Below are positions 31,400 to 42,873 of a stretch of DNA of 64,000 nt, piece after piece. Below the pieces are notes generated by a model that was not told the origin of the DNA, made no database searches, and was given only the letters and a program-made list of their open reading frames with translations. Source of the DNA: Closterium sp. NIES-65. Its lineage: Eukaryota; Streptophyta; Zygnematophyceae; Desmidiales; Closteriaceae. The stretch is taken from NCBI GenBank assembly GCA_948144175.1, contig CANXME010002095.1, positions 310,001 through 374,000 of the forward strand, in the 5' to 3' direction. The position numbers were made by a program, and so were the translations under genes. Every line of letters begins with the position of its first letter. Positions within the stretch are counted from its first letter, which is position 1.

Positions 31400-32440
31400 A
31401 GTGGTGGCATCCTTGGCTGCCAGCGCCTCTCTGCACAACATGAGGTGGGCACAAGAGAAGGGAGGGTAACGGGGATAGAAGGGCAGATTTGGTTTGAGGG
31501 AGGAGTTGCATAGACTGTTTTTGCGGGCCATTGCTGTAAGGGGAGGAGGAAATATAAAGAGCGGGAAATGGCATTAGCTGTACATCATGTGAGCGCATGC
31601 CTGCCTTACACTGCCTTACACTTTGTGCGCAATGAGATGGGCATTTAGATGCAACACACACTGGCAATGAGTAATACTCACCGATGTGCTACGCAATGGC
31701 TGGAGAAAAGGTGCTGGGCCATTACACGCACCCGAGCCACCAGTCCGTTGTGCTACCCATCATCGCACCAGCGCCATCCGTGCTAATCCCGGCGACCCTG
31801 CTCTTGTCGATTCCAAGAGAGTCAAGGAGGGTCACCAACACGGAAAGCAGAGAAGCGCCATCGCATTTCTCCACCGTCAGTAGACCGATGTACTCCGTGA
31901 CTGCACGAGATTCACGGAGAAACGTGGCAAACACGATCTGGTGTTTGACATGCACACGATCTGTACTCTCGTCACAGGTTATTCCGATGAATGGACTAGA
32001 CTGCAACCAGACTTGCTGACGAGCACGGAGATATGCAGCAGTGCTTGCGATGAGCTCGGCAAACCCGTATCTGCATAAATGGGAAAAAGGTACCGAGTAT
32101 AAAAAACACTGTGCTTGTTGTGAGCAACCTCCGTACTAAGGTTCTCGAGTATAGCAGCTGTTGTTGATCAACGGCTCACCTGGTATAATAAGCACCGTAG
32201 CCGTTCTTGGGGAAGCCTGGTGTCTGTCGCTCTGCAAAGTGACGAACCAATTGAACCCACATCTCAATCGGTGCGTCACATTTGCAGATGAACAGCAGGG
32301 TCTCTAGCAGAGTGATGACTCTAACGCTGGATGTCTCCAGCCATTGGACAGTCGATGATGCGCTCCTGCTTGTGAGCCACCTGCTCCGCCATGGCCTGTC
32401 TCTCCATGACCGCTCTGTCACCTTTTGTTCTACCACTTTA
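31400..32440 (-). pseudogene. hAT-type (DUF4371-like) transposase relic with a predicted intron
   Basis: Minus strand. Exon 1 (about 32,436-32,180) ends LLFICKCDAPIEMW...NGYGAYYT. A GT-AG intron of 109 bp (32,179-32,071; donor CAG/GTGAGC, acceptor ATGCAG) joins in phase to exon 2 (32,070-31,682). Exon 2 contains FIGITCDESTD, IGLLTVEKCDGASLL, AGISTDGAGAMMG and, after a one-base shift near 31,750, HCVAHR just before a GTGAGT donor. These match the RNase H-like core of hAT transposases (D in CDEST, D in STDGA, the C-x2-H motif). A second frame change is likely near 32,335. It is truncated by the copia fragment. Confidence 0.75.
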
Positions 32441-33568
32441 ATTCTCTATAACAAAACAACGAAAATAAGTTCCTACCATTATACGGATATAATCATCTAC
32501 GGAACCCTTATGCTTGTACATAACTTTCGTGGGTTCGATGATATTATGGATTGGGAGCGAATACTTCTACCAATAAAAAAGCCTAACGTCGAAGATGTCC
32601 GGCTACAAGAGCGGGCGACCTACGACAATTGTTCCGGGCAAATACAAACAGTTCTACCGACAAAATATTCTACCACACAGATCTGCGCCTAAATAAGCGA
32701 CCTAACAAGTGTGACTGCAGTTATCCTAACCGGGCTGACCCAAAATAAAAAAACCCACTCTATACGACCTACCTCACTACGTCGAGGACGCCAATGTTCT
32801 GCCAGTGGACCAAGCAAGCTTAAAAGACTACGCTGGTGGACTAACAGGTGCTGGATGAAAAGATGTCAAAGAGCTTGCGGAGCATGAAATGCAAATGAAA
32901 AGGAGCAAATGAGCACAAAAACATCCATTCATACCCATCCACCACACACACAGAAGCCCGTGTCCAGATCTGGTCATCCAACCCTGGGCTGGATGATTCT
33001 CCCGCCAAAAAATAAAGTTCCCTACACGACGCTTATTGGCTCTTGCAGCCTTGGGACTCTGAGAACAACTGTTGCCATGGCCACGTGTGCAGAATACCTA
33101 CACTTGGTAAACAATGACTATAAAACACAATGAGCAAACGTAGGATGCTACACTTATACTCATGTTATTCATAAAACATATAAAATCAATGGTATAAAGG
33201 AACACACCTTCTGCAGCATTAAGGCTGGAGCCATGAAAAAAAACCGGGTCAAAGCATATAACCACGCAGAAAAGACCAGTTGGTCGCAACCGGCCATGCA
33301 ACCGGCGGTCGTCACTTGTCGGCCAAAGAGTTACGATGGCGAAAAATATCATACCCATGAAATCACTGGCACAAAGGGTCACGGGCAGGTTGGTTGGAAC
33401 ACATCTTTCACGGTCAGGTGGGCGCGGAATTGTGAGCGGCTGGCCTTGTCGTATGCGGCGGAGCCTTGAGCCCAAGCCCTTCGGAATCCGGAGCACACGG
33501 ATCCAAGGCCTCGGATCATGGGGCAAACGCACTCGGAACTCCGCCACAACGTTATCAGAGTCCCGCAT
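32441..33568. other. No gene recognised
   Basis: AT-richer sequence on the upstream side of the hAT relic. A 156-codon minus-strand ORF at 33,098-33,568 has no domain signal. Earlier exons of the relic may lie here, but I cannot identify them. Confidence 0.45.
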
Positions 33569-33756
33569 AAGGGATGGGGGGAAAGACTCTCCCTATATCA
33601 ACGTCTTGTAGATCTGGACTGGAAGTGACGTGACGACTGTACAAATTTCAAATATCAAATTGGTTGGATGAGGTAGATGCAATGCGGTGAAGATAGGTGA
33701 TGGGAGGGGGAATTGGTTGGAGGCAACATTGGCGATGGGTGTGGGGCACGAATTCC
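33569..33756. repeat. 188-bp repeat, copy 2, joined to element F
   Basis: One mismatch to 29,042-29,229. Its end at GAATTCC is the exact border with truncated copia element F. Confidence 0.95.
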
Positions 33757-34550
33757 GTGCAGTGGGTCACTCGCTGGCTCGCAGGAGTGAACTGGTGAAC
33801 CCCCGCATCCTGCAGGTCAGCACCACTTTCCAAGTTCGTAGAGAATGAGGGGAAGTAAAGACCAGACAGGTTGCCAGAGGGGGCCGCCGGACACGGGAGG
33901 ACAGTGGAGAAGTGAGCAAGGACAGGACCCCCAGAGGGGTCTGCCAGAGAGACTGCAACTGGCCGACCAAGCGGCGTGAGTGTGGTGCGGTCTCGAAAGA
34001 AGGAGCGAGAAGCCCCCGAGTCAAGGGTGAAGGTGTGGGAGGCCAAAGCCGACGCAGTACCTGATAGAGCAGACTCACCAGCACCTGAAGAAGTAGACGC
34101 ACTGGCACCTAGAGCAGCAGCCTCGCTAACACCTAGAGGAGCGGCCTCACCAGTACCTGGAGCACCAGTCCCAATGCCCGTGTCGGGCGGAAAACACCGG
34201 TAACAGTCACCCTCATCAGTAATAGTCACACCATACATGGCAGCAAGAATAGCATCAAAGTCAAGGTCAAAGATAGCTACTCCCGCCCTAGACAGCTCGC
34301 CCCATCGAGGGATCTCAGTGGCCTCAGGGAACTGGTGACGCCAGACGTCCGTCAGGCAGCCAACGCAGTGCTGGGTGGAGTGCGCACCCCCGCACGGCTC
34401 ACCCGCACGGTCGCCGGTGCGTAGGACGTAGGTGCACGGACCAGTACCCCCACCCCGCTGGCGTGCAGCGTACCACTCACGAAGCTGCTGAGGGGGGGGG
34501 GGGATTCTCACGAGTGCGCTGCTGCTGATGCTGCTGGCGCTGACCACCAC
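33757..34550 (-). pseudogene. Element F Gag C-terminus and protease
   Basis: The open frame contains the Cys/His motif of this family (CTYVLRTGDRAGEPC, then H and C), FDLDFDAILAAMYGV, the protease site LDSGAS and the FSTNLESGADLQ block. It ends in the THC motif of the GAG-pre-integrase, where the 188-bp repeat takes over. A poly-C run at 34,491-34,503 puts the preceding Gag part in another frame. Confidence 0.85.
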
Positions 34551-35560
34551 CGGAGCTTACCCTTTGCGCAGCGCCACCCCGACCAGCTCCACCTCCTCCG
34601 CCGCCGCCTCCTCCACCGCCGCCACCTCCGCCACCGCCGCCGCCGCCTCCGCCTCCACTGCCGCCACCAACGCCCCCACCCTCGGCACCACTCCCACCGC
34701 CACCCCCACCCCCTCCGCCGCCTCCACCACCGCCTCCACCGCCCCCGCTAGCTCCTCTAGCGCCCCTGCCCCCCTTGCCCTTGCCAGTGCGGAGTCTCTC
34801 GCTAGGGGCAGACGCTGCACCGACCGACTCAAGACCAACAAGGTCCGCTGCAGTAGCAAAGGCAACAGAGGGCAAGAGAGGAGAGGGGGAGCACCCCTCA
34901 AAGACAGGGGCACGAGGGTCACCACGAGAGACTCCTACAACGACTATGCTCTTCTCCGCTGCTAGGAGGCACTCCTCGAGGAGGTCAACGGTGAGGGTGG
35001 TGGGGCAAACGGAGAGAAAGTGGTCCCTGACCGGGCGAAGGGTGTCAAGGAGGCGGGTGACTATGTAGTAGAGGGTGATGTACATAGGGGGGGGGGGGTT
35101 TCTTGGCGCAGAACTCAGCGGGAAGGGCAGCGTGGTAGCGAATGTCACTAGTGCAAAGGTGTGTAATGAGGTTAGCGACCGCGGGAAATGCTGCGAGGTC
35201 AGGGAAGAGGTACGGCAGGATGAGGCGGCTAAGTGCAGCAGTGGCAAGGGAAGAGTAGCGTGCAACTATAGCGTCGTACAAGGTCTTAGCACCCTTGTAC
35301 TGGCTAAAGTGCGCACGCTTAGAGGTAGGCAAGTGGCGACGCACAGCAAGACGTGCAGGAGCATCGCGCGTGGCCCACTGTGAGCGAACAGTGGCGTCAG
35401 CATCAGCAGCAGGGGCAGGAGAGGCACCAGAAGTGAGGTCAAAGAGGGAGAGACCGTCTGCCCTATCGCACTGTAGGAAAAGCTGCAGGTCATCTACCAT
35501 CGCGTCAAAGTCAATGGCCCGACCCTCAGCGTCAAAAGCGAGGACACTGGGGGTAGCCAT
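34477..35560 (-). pseudogene. Element F Gag, ATG intact, frame broken at the C run
   Basis: Starts MATPSVLAFDAEGRA at 35,560 and runs through WVDD-equivalent MVDDLQLF, QCDRADGLSLFDLTSG, YKGAKTLYDAI and AEFCAKK to a run of 12 C (35,087-35,098 as G). The capsid C-terminal half (MYITLYYIVTRLLDTL, LLEECLLAAEKS) and the poly-glycine tract follow in another frame. This copy keeps the start codon that B and E lost. Confidence 0.85.
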
Positions 35561-35970
35561 GACAGTAGTAGACTAGCAGCGCGAGCAGTAGGCTAAGGGC
35601 AGCGCAGTGGTAGAGGTGCCGCTCTTACCAGGCAGGCGAGAAGGACCGAGGCTCACCGGCAGGAACAAGGCCGCGACGGTAGTGACCGGGTGTAGCAGAC
35701 AGGGCGGCTCGGACGGCTCGGCGGCTCGGCACCAACAGCAGCTCGGCGGCTCGGCGACTCAGCGGCTCGGGCAGCTCGGTGGCTCGGGCGGCTCGGCAGC
35801 TCGGGCAGCACGGCTACTGCAGGTACAGTGGCGGTTGCTGCTGCAGTGACGGCGGTGGTTGCCGCTGCAGGAGGCGGCGACGGCGGGCCGCTGTAGGAGG
35901 CGGCAACGGCGGCCGCTGCTTCAGGGACGGCGACGGCGGCCGCTGCTGGAGAGACGGCGGTGGCGGCCGC

Positions 35971-36124
35971 TGTGAAAAGGAGAACGTGAATGAATGAACT
36001 ATGATTGAAGTGAGTACATATAGGAACCCTGATTGGGTTGTACCCCCTGTGGGATACCCCACCATAGCCTACACAACAGCATAAGCTATATAATGTTCTG
36101 ACACACCCCCATAGGCAAAGTGGG
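35971..36124 (-). repeat. 3' LTR (133 bp) and polypurine tract of G
   Basis: LTR from TGTGAAAAGG to TTCTGACA (36,103). The purine tract follows immediately on the plus-strand map and is identical to that of B. Confidence 0.9.
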
Positions 36125-36308
36125 GGAGAACAAGGGGTCACAAGACCAGTCAAGCAAAGCAGAGCAAGCTCAGGGTGGATCACAAAGTAACCACACAGTC
36201 CGAGCACAACGACCAGGCCACAAGGCCAGTTCATATGCAAGATTACACTTATATATATAGAGCTTGACAAGCAAGAGCAGGTATATATATGTGACAGTAC
36301 AAGCAAGG

Positions 36309-37223
36309 TCAAGAGGAGAGCAAGTGAGGTAAAACAGGTACAAGACCCAGCTGAGTGCAGATGCGCTGATGGTCACAAGGCGCAAGTGCCTTGGTGAACA
36401 CATCAGCAGTGTTGGCCTCAGAGGCCACGTACGCAAGTCGCAACTGACCACGCTGCTGCAGCTCACAAGCTAGAAAGTAACGGAAAGCAATATAATTCGT
36501 TTTGTGCTCCAAGCGCTGCTCTCCACACAAGGCCAGCATGGCCTTGTTGTCTACGTACAGCACTGGAGGAGAACGAGGCGGCTCTCCAAGGTCAGTCAGC
36601 AGGTAGGTGAGCCAGCGAAGCTCCTGTGCAGCCATGGCCTCGGCGTAGATCTCAGCCTCACAACTCGAGCTGAGAACAGAAGACAAGCGAGTAGCCCGCC
36701 ACGAGACAGAGCCGGAACCAAGACTGAAGGTGTAACCCTGTGACGACCGCTGCGTAGCCTGGTCGTCAGCCCAAGAAGCGTCCGCGTGCCCAGTGAGGAC
36801 CACTGGACTCCGCCCTCCAAGCACTAGCCCCATGCTCGACGTATTGCACAAGTAGCGCAACACCCTCTTCGTTGCAGCCATATGCTTTGGTCGGTGTCTC
36901 CCAGGAGCAACATAGCGTGCAAGAATGCTAAGAGGGTATGCAAGGTCAGGTCGTGTGCAGGTCATCAGGTACATGAGGCAGCCAACAAGCTCTGGGTACG
37001 GGCCACTCGACTCTACGGACTCATCCGAAGGCAGAGCTGAGAGCGAGTGGCGAGTAGACAGAGGAGTGGCCTGAGGCGAGGAGTACGTGAAGCCGAAGCG
37101 CTGGAGGACCTGCTGCACCATGTGTGACTGAGTCAGGGTAATGGTGCGGCGTGCTCGATCCCGGGTGATCTGCAAGCCAAGGTAGCTGCGCAGTTCACCC
37201 AGGTCTGTGCACGTGTGTCTCTT
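36309..37223 (-). pseudogene. Element G RT C-terminal part and RNase H
   Basis: Open after the TAG at 37,224-37,226, which replaces the CAG of A (ELQKRHTC). It contains LGLQITRDRARR, the MVQQVLQRFGF and CLMYLMTCTRPDL blocks, and an RNase H with DASWADD, SCEAEIYA and YVDNKAM. The tail is ANTADVFTKAL. All three RNase H acidic residues are present. Confidence 0.88.
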
Positions 37224-37226
37224 CTA

Positions 37227-38573
37227 CAGTTCGGACTTCACGTAGGCGAGTCCAGCAGTGTCAGCTGTGGCAAAGACCAAGTCGTCGACGTACACGAAGA
37301 TGTAGAACGGCGACAGAGAGGTGTCGGTGCGCAGAAACAACGACGGGTCAGCAGTAGAGGGAGCAAACCCAAGAGCCGCAAGCGCAGTCCTCAGTGTGTC
37401 GTGCCACTCACGCGGTGCCTGGCGGAGACCGTAGACTGGCCGTTGGAGGCTCCACTGGGTGCCAGGAGGGAAAGTCCCAGTGAAGCCAGGTGGACGGTGC
37501 AGTCAGATCTCCTCGTGCAGGCTGCCCTGCAAGAAAGCAGTGCTGAAGTCAAGAGAGTGAAGCTCGTAGTCGCGCTGAGTGGCTATGTGCAGCAGCACCC
37601 GAAGAGTGGTCATCTTCAGGGTGGGAGAGAAGGTCTGAAAGTAGTCAACTCCCTGCCGCTGACTGAAGCCACGACCGACGTACCGCGCCTTGAAGACAGG
37701 TGGAGAGCCAGGCGGCCGCTTCACCCTGAAGATCCACATGCCACTGACGATGTTCGCCCCAGGAGGGGGAACCGCGTCAACGTAGGTGCCTGTGGACTTC
37801 CAGGAAGCCATCTCTGCATCCATAGCTGCTTGCCACTGAGACGAGTAGGGACCCTCTACGGCCTCCGCGTAAAAACGCGGAGTCGGGATGTCTAGTACAT
37901 CCGGGTCTCCCTCAGGGGCAAGCAGTACGAACGCGAGATGAGGTGAAGCAGCAGCCAGACACTGGAACTCCTCTTGCCTGTCCTCAAGGACGTCCGTGCC
38001 AAGAGCACATTCACCCTCGACGGACGGAGGACATACAGACGCAGACTCAGCACCGAGCCTAGCAGCGTAGTCCAGGCGACAGCGAGCAGCAAAGTCGACT
38101 AGCTCAGCAACCAGAGCAGACGCAGCAGTGGACTCAAAGGAGGGGTCAGTCACAACAGTAGCAAGAAGACGCGTGACAGTAGGACTGGCAGCACGAAGAG
38201 AGTCCGACTCCGGGGCGGCAAGCGCAGGAAAAGAGGACTCAGGAGGAGAAGGCAAAGGGGCACGCAGAGGAGCAGTGGACGGACGCAGAGACATCCGGTG
38301 TGTGCCAGGGACAGGAGGAGGGCGCTGACGCGAACCGCGACCACTAGCACGAGCAGCACGAACAGGCGACGCTGGACGAGACGCAGGCTCACAACGCTCA
38401 GCTAGACCGCCAGTAGGACCAGTGTAAGGAGAGGGAGCAGGCAGTGGGGAGGCGGGCTCTAACAGTGACCGTGACTGGACAGGCGGTGGACACTCTACAG
38501 GAGGAGAGAGACCAAGAACCTGCTGCAGGAGCGGAACGAAGTACAGCCGAGGCCGCGCAGAGACGCCAGACAC
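37227..38573 (-). pseudogene. Element G linker end and RT N-terminal part
   Basis: A 356-codon frame (38,573-37,503) reads from the Pro/Ser-rich linker through LEDRQEEF and straight into RT (DIPTPRFYAEA, MWIFRVKRPPGS, LDFSTAFLQG). It shows that linker and RT are one frame in this family. A W-to-stop change (TGA at 37,503) interrupts HEEI-WL. The YVDD lies beyond it at about 37,285. Two stops break the domain. Confidence 0.87.
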
Positions 38574-38807
38574 AGGAGGGACCGCACTAGCACCTTTAGC
38601 GGTTGCACCAGCGTCAACAGCACCTCCAGCGACAGGACCTCCAGCAGCACCCGCAGCAGGACCACCGCCAGGACAGACAGTAGTAGTCTCAGCACCAACA
38701 CCCTTAGCAGCACCAGCTCCAGTAGGACCCGCAGCCTCAGCAGCTCCGGGACCGGCGGCACCAGCACCTTCAGCGGCCGAAGAAGCTCCAGCTCCAGCAG
38801 TGCGCCT

Positions 38808-39998
38808 CTAGCGGCTAGCAAACCACTCGCGCAGCTCCTGTGGAGAGAGTGGCTCCCTCCGAGACGGAGCACCCGGAGAACCTCCTGGCCCAACACCGCC
38901 AGACGCCACAAGGGGAGGTCCAGCGGCGGTAGGCTCCGCACCTCCAGGCTCAACAGCTCGAGACGCAGCACCCCCAGGTTCAGCAGCTCCTGATGTAGCA
39001 CCCCTAGACTCAGCACCCCCAGGCTCAGCACCCCAAGTGACAGTACCCCTAGGCTCAGCACCCCCAGGCTCAGCACCCCCAGTCGCAGCACCCCCAGACT
39101 TAGCACCCCCAGGCTCAGCACCCACTCGCACGGCACCCCCAGAGTCAGCACCCCCAGGCTCAGCACCCGCAGCAGTACCAGAGTCACCAGCAACCTCGAC
39201 CGGCTCGACTGCGTCAACCTGGGACACACCTGAAGGGGCAGGACCCTGAGGGGGAAGGAGGTCTACCGGGGGGGGACCTGGCACAAGGAAGTGCGGCGGC
39301 GGGGGGAGGGAAGGAGTGCGGTAGGGGAAGAGACGGTAGAAGGGGACTGATTCGTCGAACGTGACGTCCTGGGAGGACAGAACACGACGAGAGGAGGGGT
39401 GGTAGAACTGCCACCCTGGAGCATCAGGGGGGAAGCCAAGGAAGACACAGGGAACAGCACGGGGGGACAGCTTGTCCGCAGAGAAGTCGCGGACAAACGC
39501 CCGAGATCCCCAGACACGGAACGCAGACGCATCGCCGACCTTCCCAGTCCACAGCAAAGCTGGGGAGGTACGGACCTTCCCCGGCCGGGAAACCCCGGGG
39601 TGAAGGTTGATCTGATGCGTCGCGTACCGAACTGCAAACGGCCACAGAAAATAGGGGGCAGCCGCATGCATCATGGACGTACGAGCGACGTCCATGACCA
39701 TGCCAATGCGGCGCTCAGCAATCCCATTTTGCTGCGAAGAGTCCGGAAGCGTAAAGGCCTGGCGGATGCCTCGTGCACGACAGTAGGCTCGCAGAAGGCC
39801 AGAGGAGAACTCTTCGCCTCTGTCAGAGTGCAGACGCAGAACAGGAAAGTCCGAGCCGAAGCTCCTCCTGAGCTGGAGACGAGCTGCGCGGATCCAGTCG
39901 ATCAACACCTCAGTGACATCACCCTTGCTGCGCAAGGGGGAGAATGTGGTGTAGCGCGAGTAGTCGTCAACCACCAGCAGGAAGTAGCGCTCGTGACC
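38808..39998 (-). pseudogene. Element G integrase and repeat linker
   Basis: Begins after the TAG at 39,999-40,001. It contains DDYSRYTTF, LHSDRGEEF, QQNGIAERR, FLWPFAVRYA, GKVGDASAFRV and YRLFPYRTPSLPPP, then a linker with EPGGA-like units (about 38,940-39,180). Catalytic Asp and Glu of the core are present; the first catalytic Asp lies upstream of the stop. Confidence 0.87.
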
Positions 39999-41273
39999 CT
40001 ATCCACACACGCGGGCCGGGCCCCACACGTCCATGTGAAGCGTCTGCAGAGGAGCCTCTGTCGGAGGAAACTGGGAGGAGTGGGGGGCAGCACGGAGCCG
40101 CCCCTCGACACAAGGGACACAGGAAGGTCCAGGCCCCGAAGGAAGGGGAGGGAGAGACCGGGGGAGACCAGAGACAAGGACACGGGAAGCCATGTCCCTA
40201 AGACGAGGCAAGGAGCGGTGGCCAAGACGGTGGTGCCACAGGAGAGTCTCGTGAGACAGGAGGCGACACGAGTAGGGGGCAGACTCAGGACCAGACCTGG
40301 ACGCTGCAGCAAACACCTGACCCAACGCAGCTACCTGGCCAGACGCAAGGACAGGAGGAGACTCAGTGGTCAGGGTGTAGAGACTCGACCCCGGCCGACG
40401 CGAAAACGTGGCCAAGTGTCGGCCTGTGCGGGCGTCCGAGCAGTGGGTCACCCGCTGACTCGCAGGAGTAAACTGGTGAACCCCCGCATCCTGTAGGTCA
40501 GCACCACTCACCAAGTTCGTCGAGAACAAGGGGAGGTACAGACCAGACAGGGTGCCCGAGGGGGCAGCCGGACACGGGAGGACAGTGGAGAAGTGAGAGA
40601 GGACTAGATCCCCAGAGGGGTCAGCCAGGGAGACTGCAACCGGCCGACCAAGCGGCGTGAGTGTGGTGCGGTCCCGAAAGAAGGAGCGAGAAGCCCCTGA
40701 GTCAAGTGTGAAGGTGAGGGAGGCCGAAGCCGACGCAGTACCTGAGAGCGCAGCCTCACCAGTACCTGAGAGCGTAGACGCGCTGGCACCTAGACCAGTA
40801 GCCTCACAAGCACCTAGCGCAGTAGTACCAATGCCCGGGTCGGGCGGGAAACACCGGTAACAGTCACCCTCATAACTAATAGTCACAGCATACATGGCAG
40901 CAAGGATAGCATCAAAGTCAGGGAGAACACCCCTCGAAGATGGGGGTGCGCGGGTCACCACGAGAGGCTCCTACAGCGACTTTGCTCTTCTCTGCCGCCA
41001 GGAGGGCCTTCTTGAGGAGGTCGACAGTGAGGGTGGTGGTACACACTGAGAGGAAGTGGTCCCTGACTACGCGAAGGGAGTCAGGGAGGCGACTGACTAT
41101 GTAATAGAGAGCGATGTACAGGGGGGGGGGGGGGGGGTTCTTGGCGCAGAACTCAGCAGGAAGCGCGGCGCGGTAGCGAGTGTCACTAGTGCGGAGGTGC
41201 GTAACTAGGTCAGCGACAGTCGGAAGAGTAGCAGTGCAGGAAAGAGGTACGGTAGCATGAGGCAGCTCAGTGC
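39999..41273 (-). pseudogene. Element G Gag remnant, protease and GAG-pre-integrase
   Basis: The Gag part (41,273-40,926) reads AEFCAKN, then prolines, LYIALYYIVSRLPDSL and ASRGDPRTPIFEGCSP in one frame. It is joined by deletion to DFDAILAAMYAVTI. Protease LDSGAS, FSTNLVSGADLQ, LWHHRLGHRS and HMDVWGPAR follow to the TAG at 39,999, which replaces CAG of D. Confidence 0.86.
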
Positions 41274-42873
41274 AGAATATTGATCTTCTTGGCAAGCGCG
41301 GGGATCACGTTAAAATTCGAGAGGTTGCGTAGGATGATATCGTGCGAGATGTCCGGCTTCAAACCTCCAACATAACGGTCCACCCGCTCCGCTTCGTGCA
41401 TGTAGCCGATTTGCTCGCACAATGCGAGAAAACCGCTTATATAGTCTTGGACCGACCCAAATTGTCGCCAAGTACGCAATCTCTGACGCGCCGAAATAGA
41501 AGTCCCGATCGGCTGGAAGCGCGCTCGAAGCCCTGCGCACCACGCATCCCACGTGCTGTACTGGGCGGTCTCGCAGAACAAATCCAGGTAACGGCTGGGC
41601 TTATGGGCTCTCCCTCTTACGACGGCAGCTTGTAGGCGCGTGGCGACGTCACGATGACTCGCCACCAGTCCATGGTAGGGCCCCTCAGCAGCGAAACAGC
41701 ATAGGGAATCTTCGGTGCGTCCGACTTGACGTAGTTCGCGTCGAAAAAAACGTTCATCGTGAAGACCCGCGATTGAACCGTCGGACCTCCACGTTGGCTG
41801 GAATCGAAGCAGGGTGGGTGCTGCGCCTTGAGTGGCATCGATCTTATGAAGTTGTAGTTGCCACTTGTTGCCGCAAACTCCATGTGCCGACGGGCTTCAC
41901 GAGGCTCTTGTGTGCTTGGTGCGGCCGTGTTCCTCACTGGCTGCGCCTGAGCACTGTCCCACGCAATCATGTTGTGATGGTGTGCCTAATGAGATGACAA
42001 TCGGCTCCTCCAATTGCGCGAGTACATTTGCAGGTGCGTGTGTTGGTGCTGGTGCATTCACTGTTGATTGCTGGCGAGCAAAGTCCCATTCCGCCGTGAG
42101 TGTCGCAATTTTGAGTGCCGAATCTTCGAGTTGGCGCACGAGACGGTCAAGTTGCTCCTGCTTCAGTGTCTCGATGTTGATGTCGGTCATGGCGGGGGTG
42201 TCGGGCAAGCTCAGCGAGAGCCTCTATCGTGGCCGTGCGTGCTTACGATGGAGCACTACGAGCGGCTGTGCTTGTTCGCTGAGAGACGTCCACCCCCTCC
42301 AAAATTTGAGATTGTAGCGAATGTGTGGGTGCGATCCGACAAGAGATTGTAGGCTCTGAATACCAATTGAGCGAGCGAGCGAGAATTGCACTATCGAGGC
42401 AAATAATACAATGAGCAAATAATATATAGCGAAACTATAGTGGTAACGGTAATGCGTGGAAATGGGGTGCGCGACGGGCCTAGCGCCGAGGTTGGGAAAA
42501 TGTCGAGGCGGAGGTCCGGAGCGCGGATTACCAACCAAACCGTGAGGTTGGGTCGCGGCGTAAACAGTGGCGAGAACATTGTCAACGCGAGTGGTAAGAG
42601 CTTACTATTTGGTGTTGTTGGCGGGAACAGTGGTGTACGCGCTGAGCAAGGACGCGAAGTAAGGAAAAGAATTTTCCTTACACATATGAAGTATTGAAGG
42701 CCGTCTATGAAAACATATTCAAAAAATTTAACGAGCCCAATAATTCGTGGGTATAGCTTAATGTTTTGATTTGAACACGGATTCTGGCGGGAGTGGGATC
42801 GATTCTTGCAAGGTTTCCTTTGTTTCCACTTCAGTTATCCCATGAATGTTTCCTCGCTGTCTGGAAACTCATA
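41274..42873 (-). pseudogene. Second gypsy Gag segment with LTR (copy 2)
   Basis: Near-identical to 6,171-7,772, with the same Gag blocks, the same two frameshifts, PBS (about 42,352-42,367) and LTR region. Its Gag end is joined to copia G at 41,273 and its outer end to copia H at 42,873. It is a broken capsid gene with no coding potential left. Confidence 0.88.

Larger units (their letters stand above)
33757..35970 (-). mobile_element. Copia element F, 5' half only (leader, Gag, protease)
   Basis: Minus strand. Leader with GCTCGGCGGCTCGG arrays (35,700-35,970), Gag from 35,560, protease, and the start of the GAG-pre-integrase, where it stops abruptly at 33,757. Integrase, RT, RNase H and both LTRs are missing. 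The leader is cut by the 3' LTR of G, so G appears to have inserted into F. Confidence 0.88.
35971..41273 (-). mobile_element. Copia element G, 5'-truncated, with internal deletion
   Basis: Minus strand. 3' LTR (35,971-36,103), PPT, RNase H, RT, linker, integrase, protease and part of Gag. The 5' end is replaced at about 41,273 by the second gypsy copy. The glycine-rich and Cys/His part of Gag (about 660 bp relative to D) is deleted at 40,918-40,926. RT keeps YVDD, and the C run (17 G, 41,121-41,137) is the only one in the window that leaves Gag in frame. Confidence 0.9.

Noticed and set aside
33098..33568. 156-codon minus-strand ORF with a hydrophobic C-terminus
   Set aside because: No homology recognised, no repeat in the other copies, and the surrounding sequence shows no coding bias.
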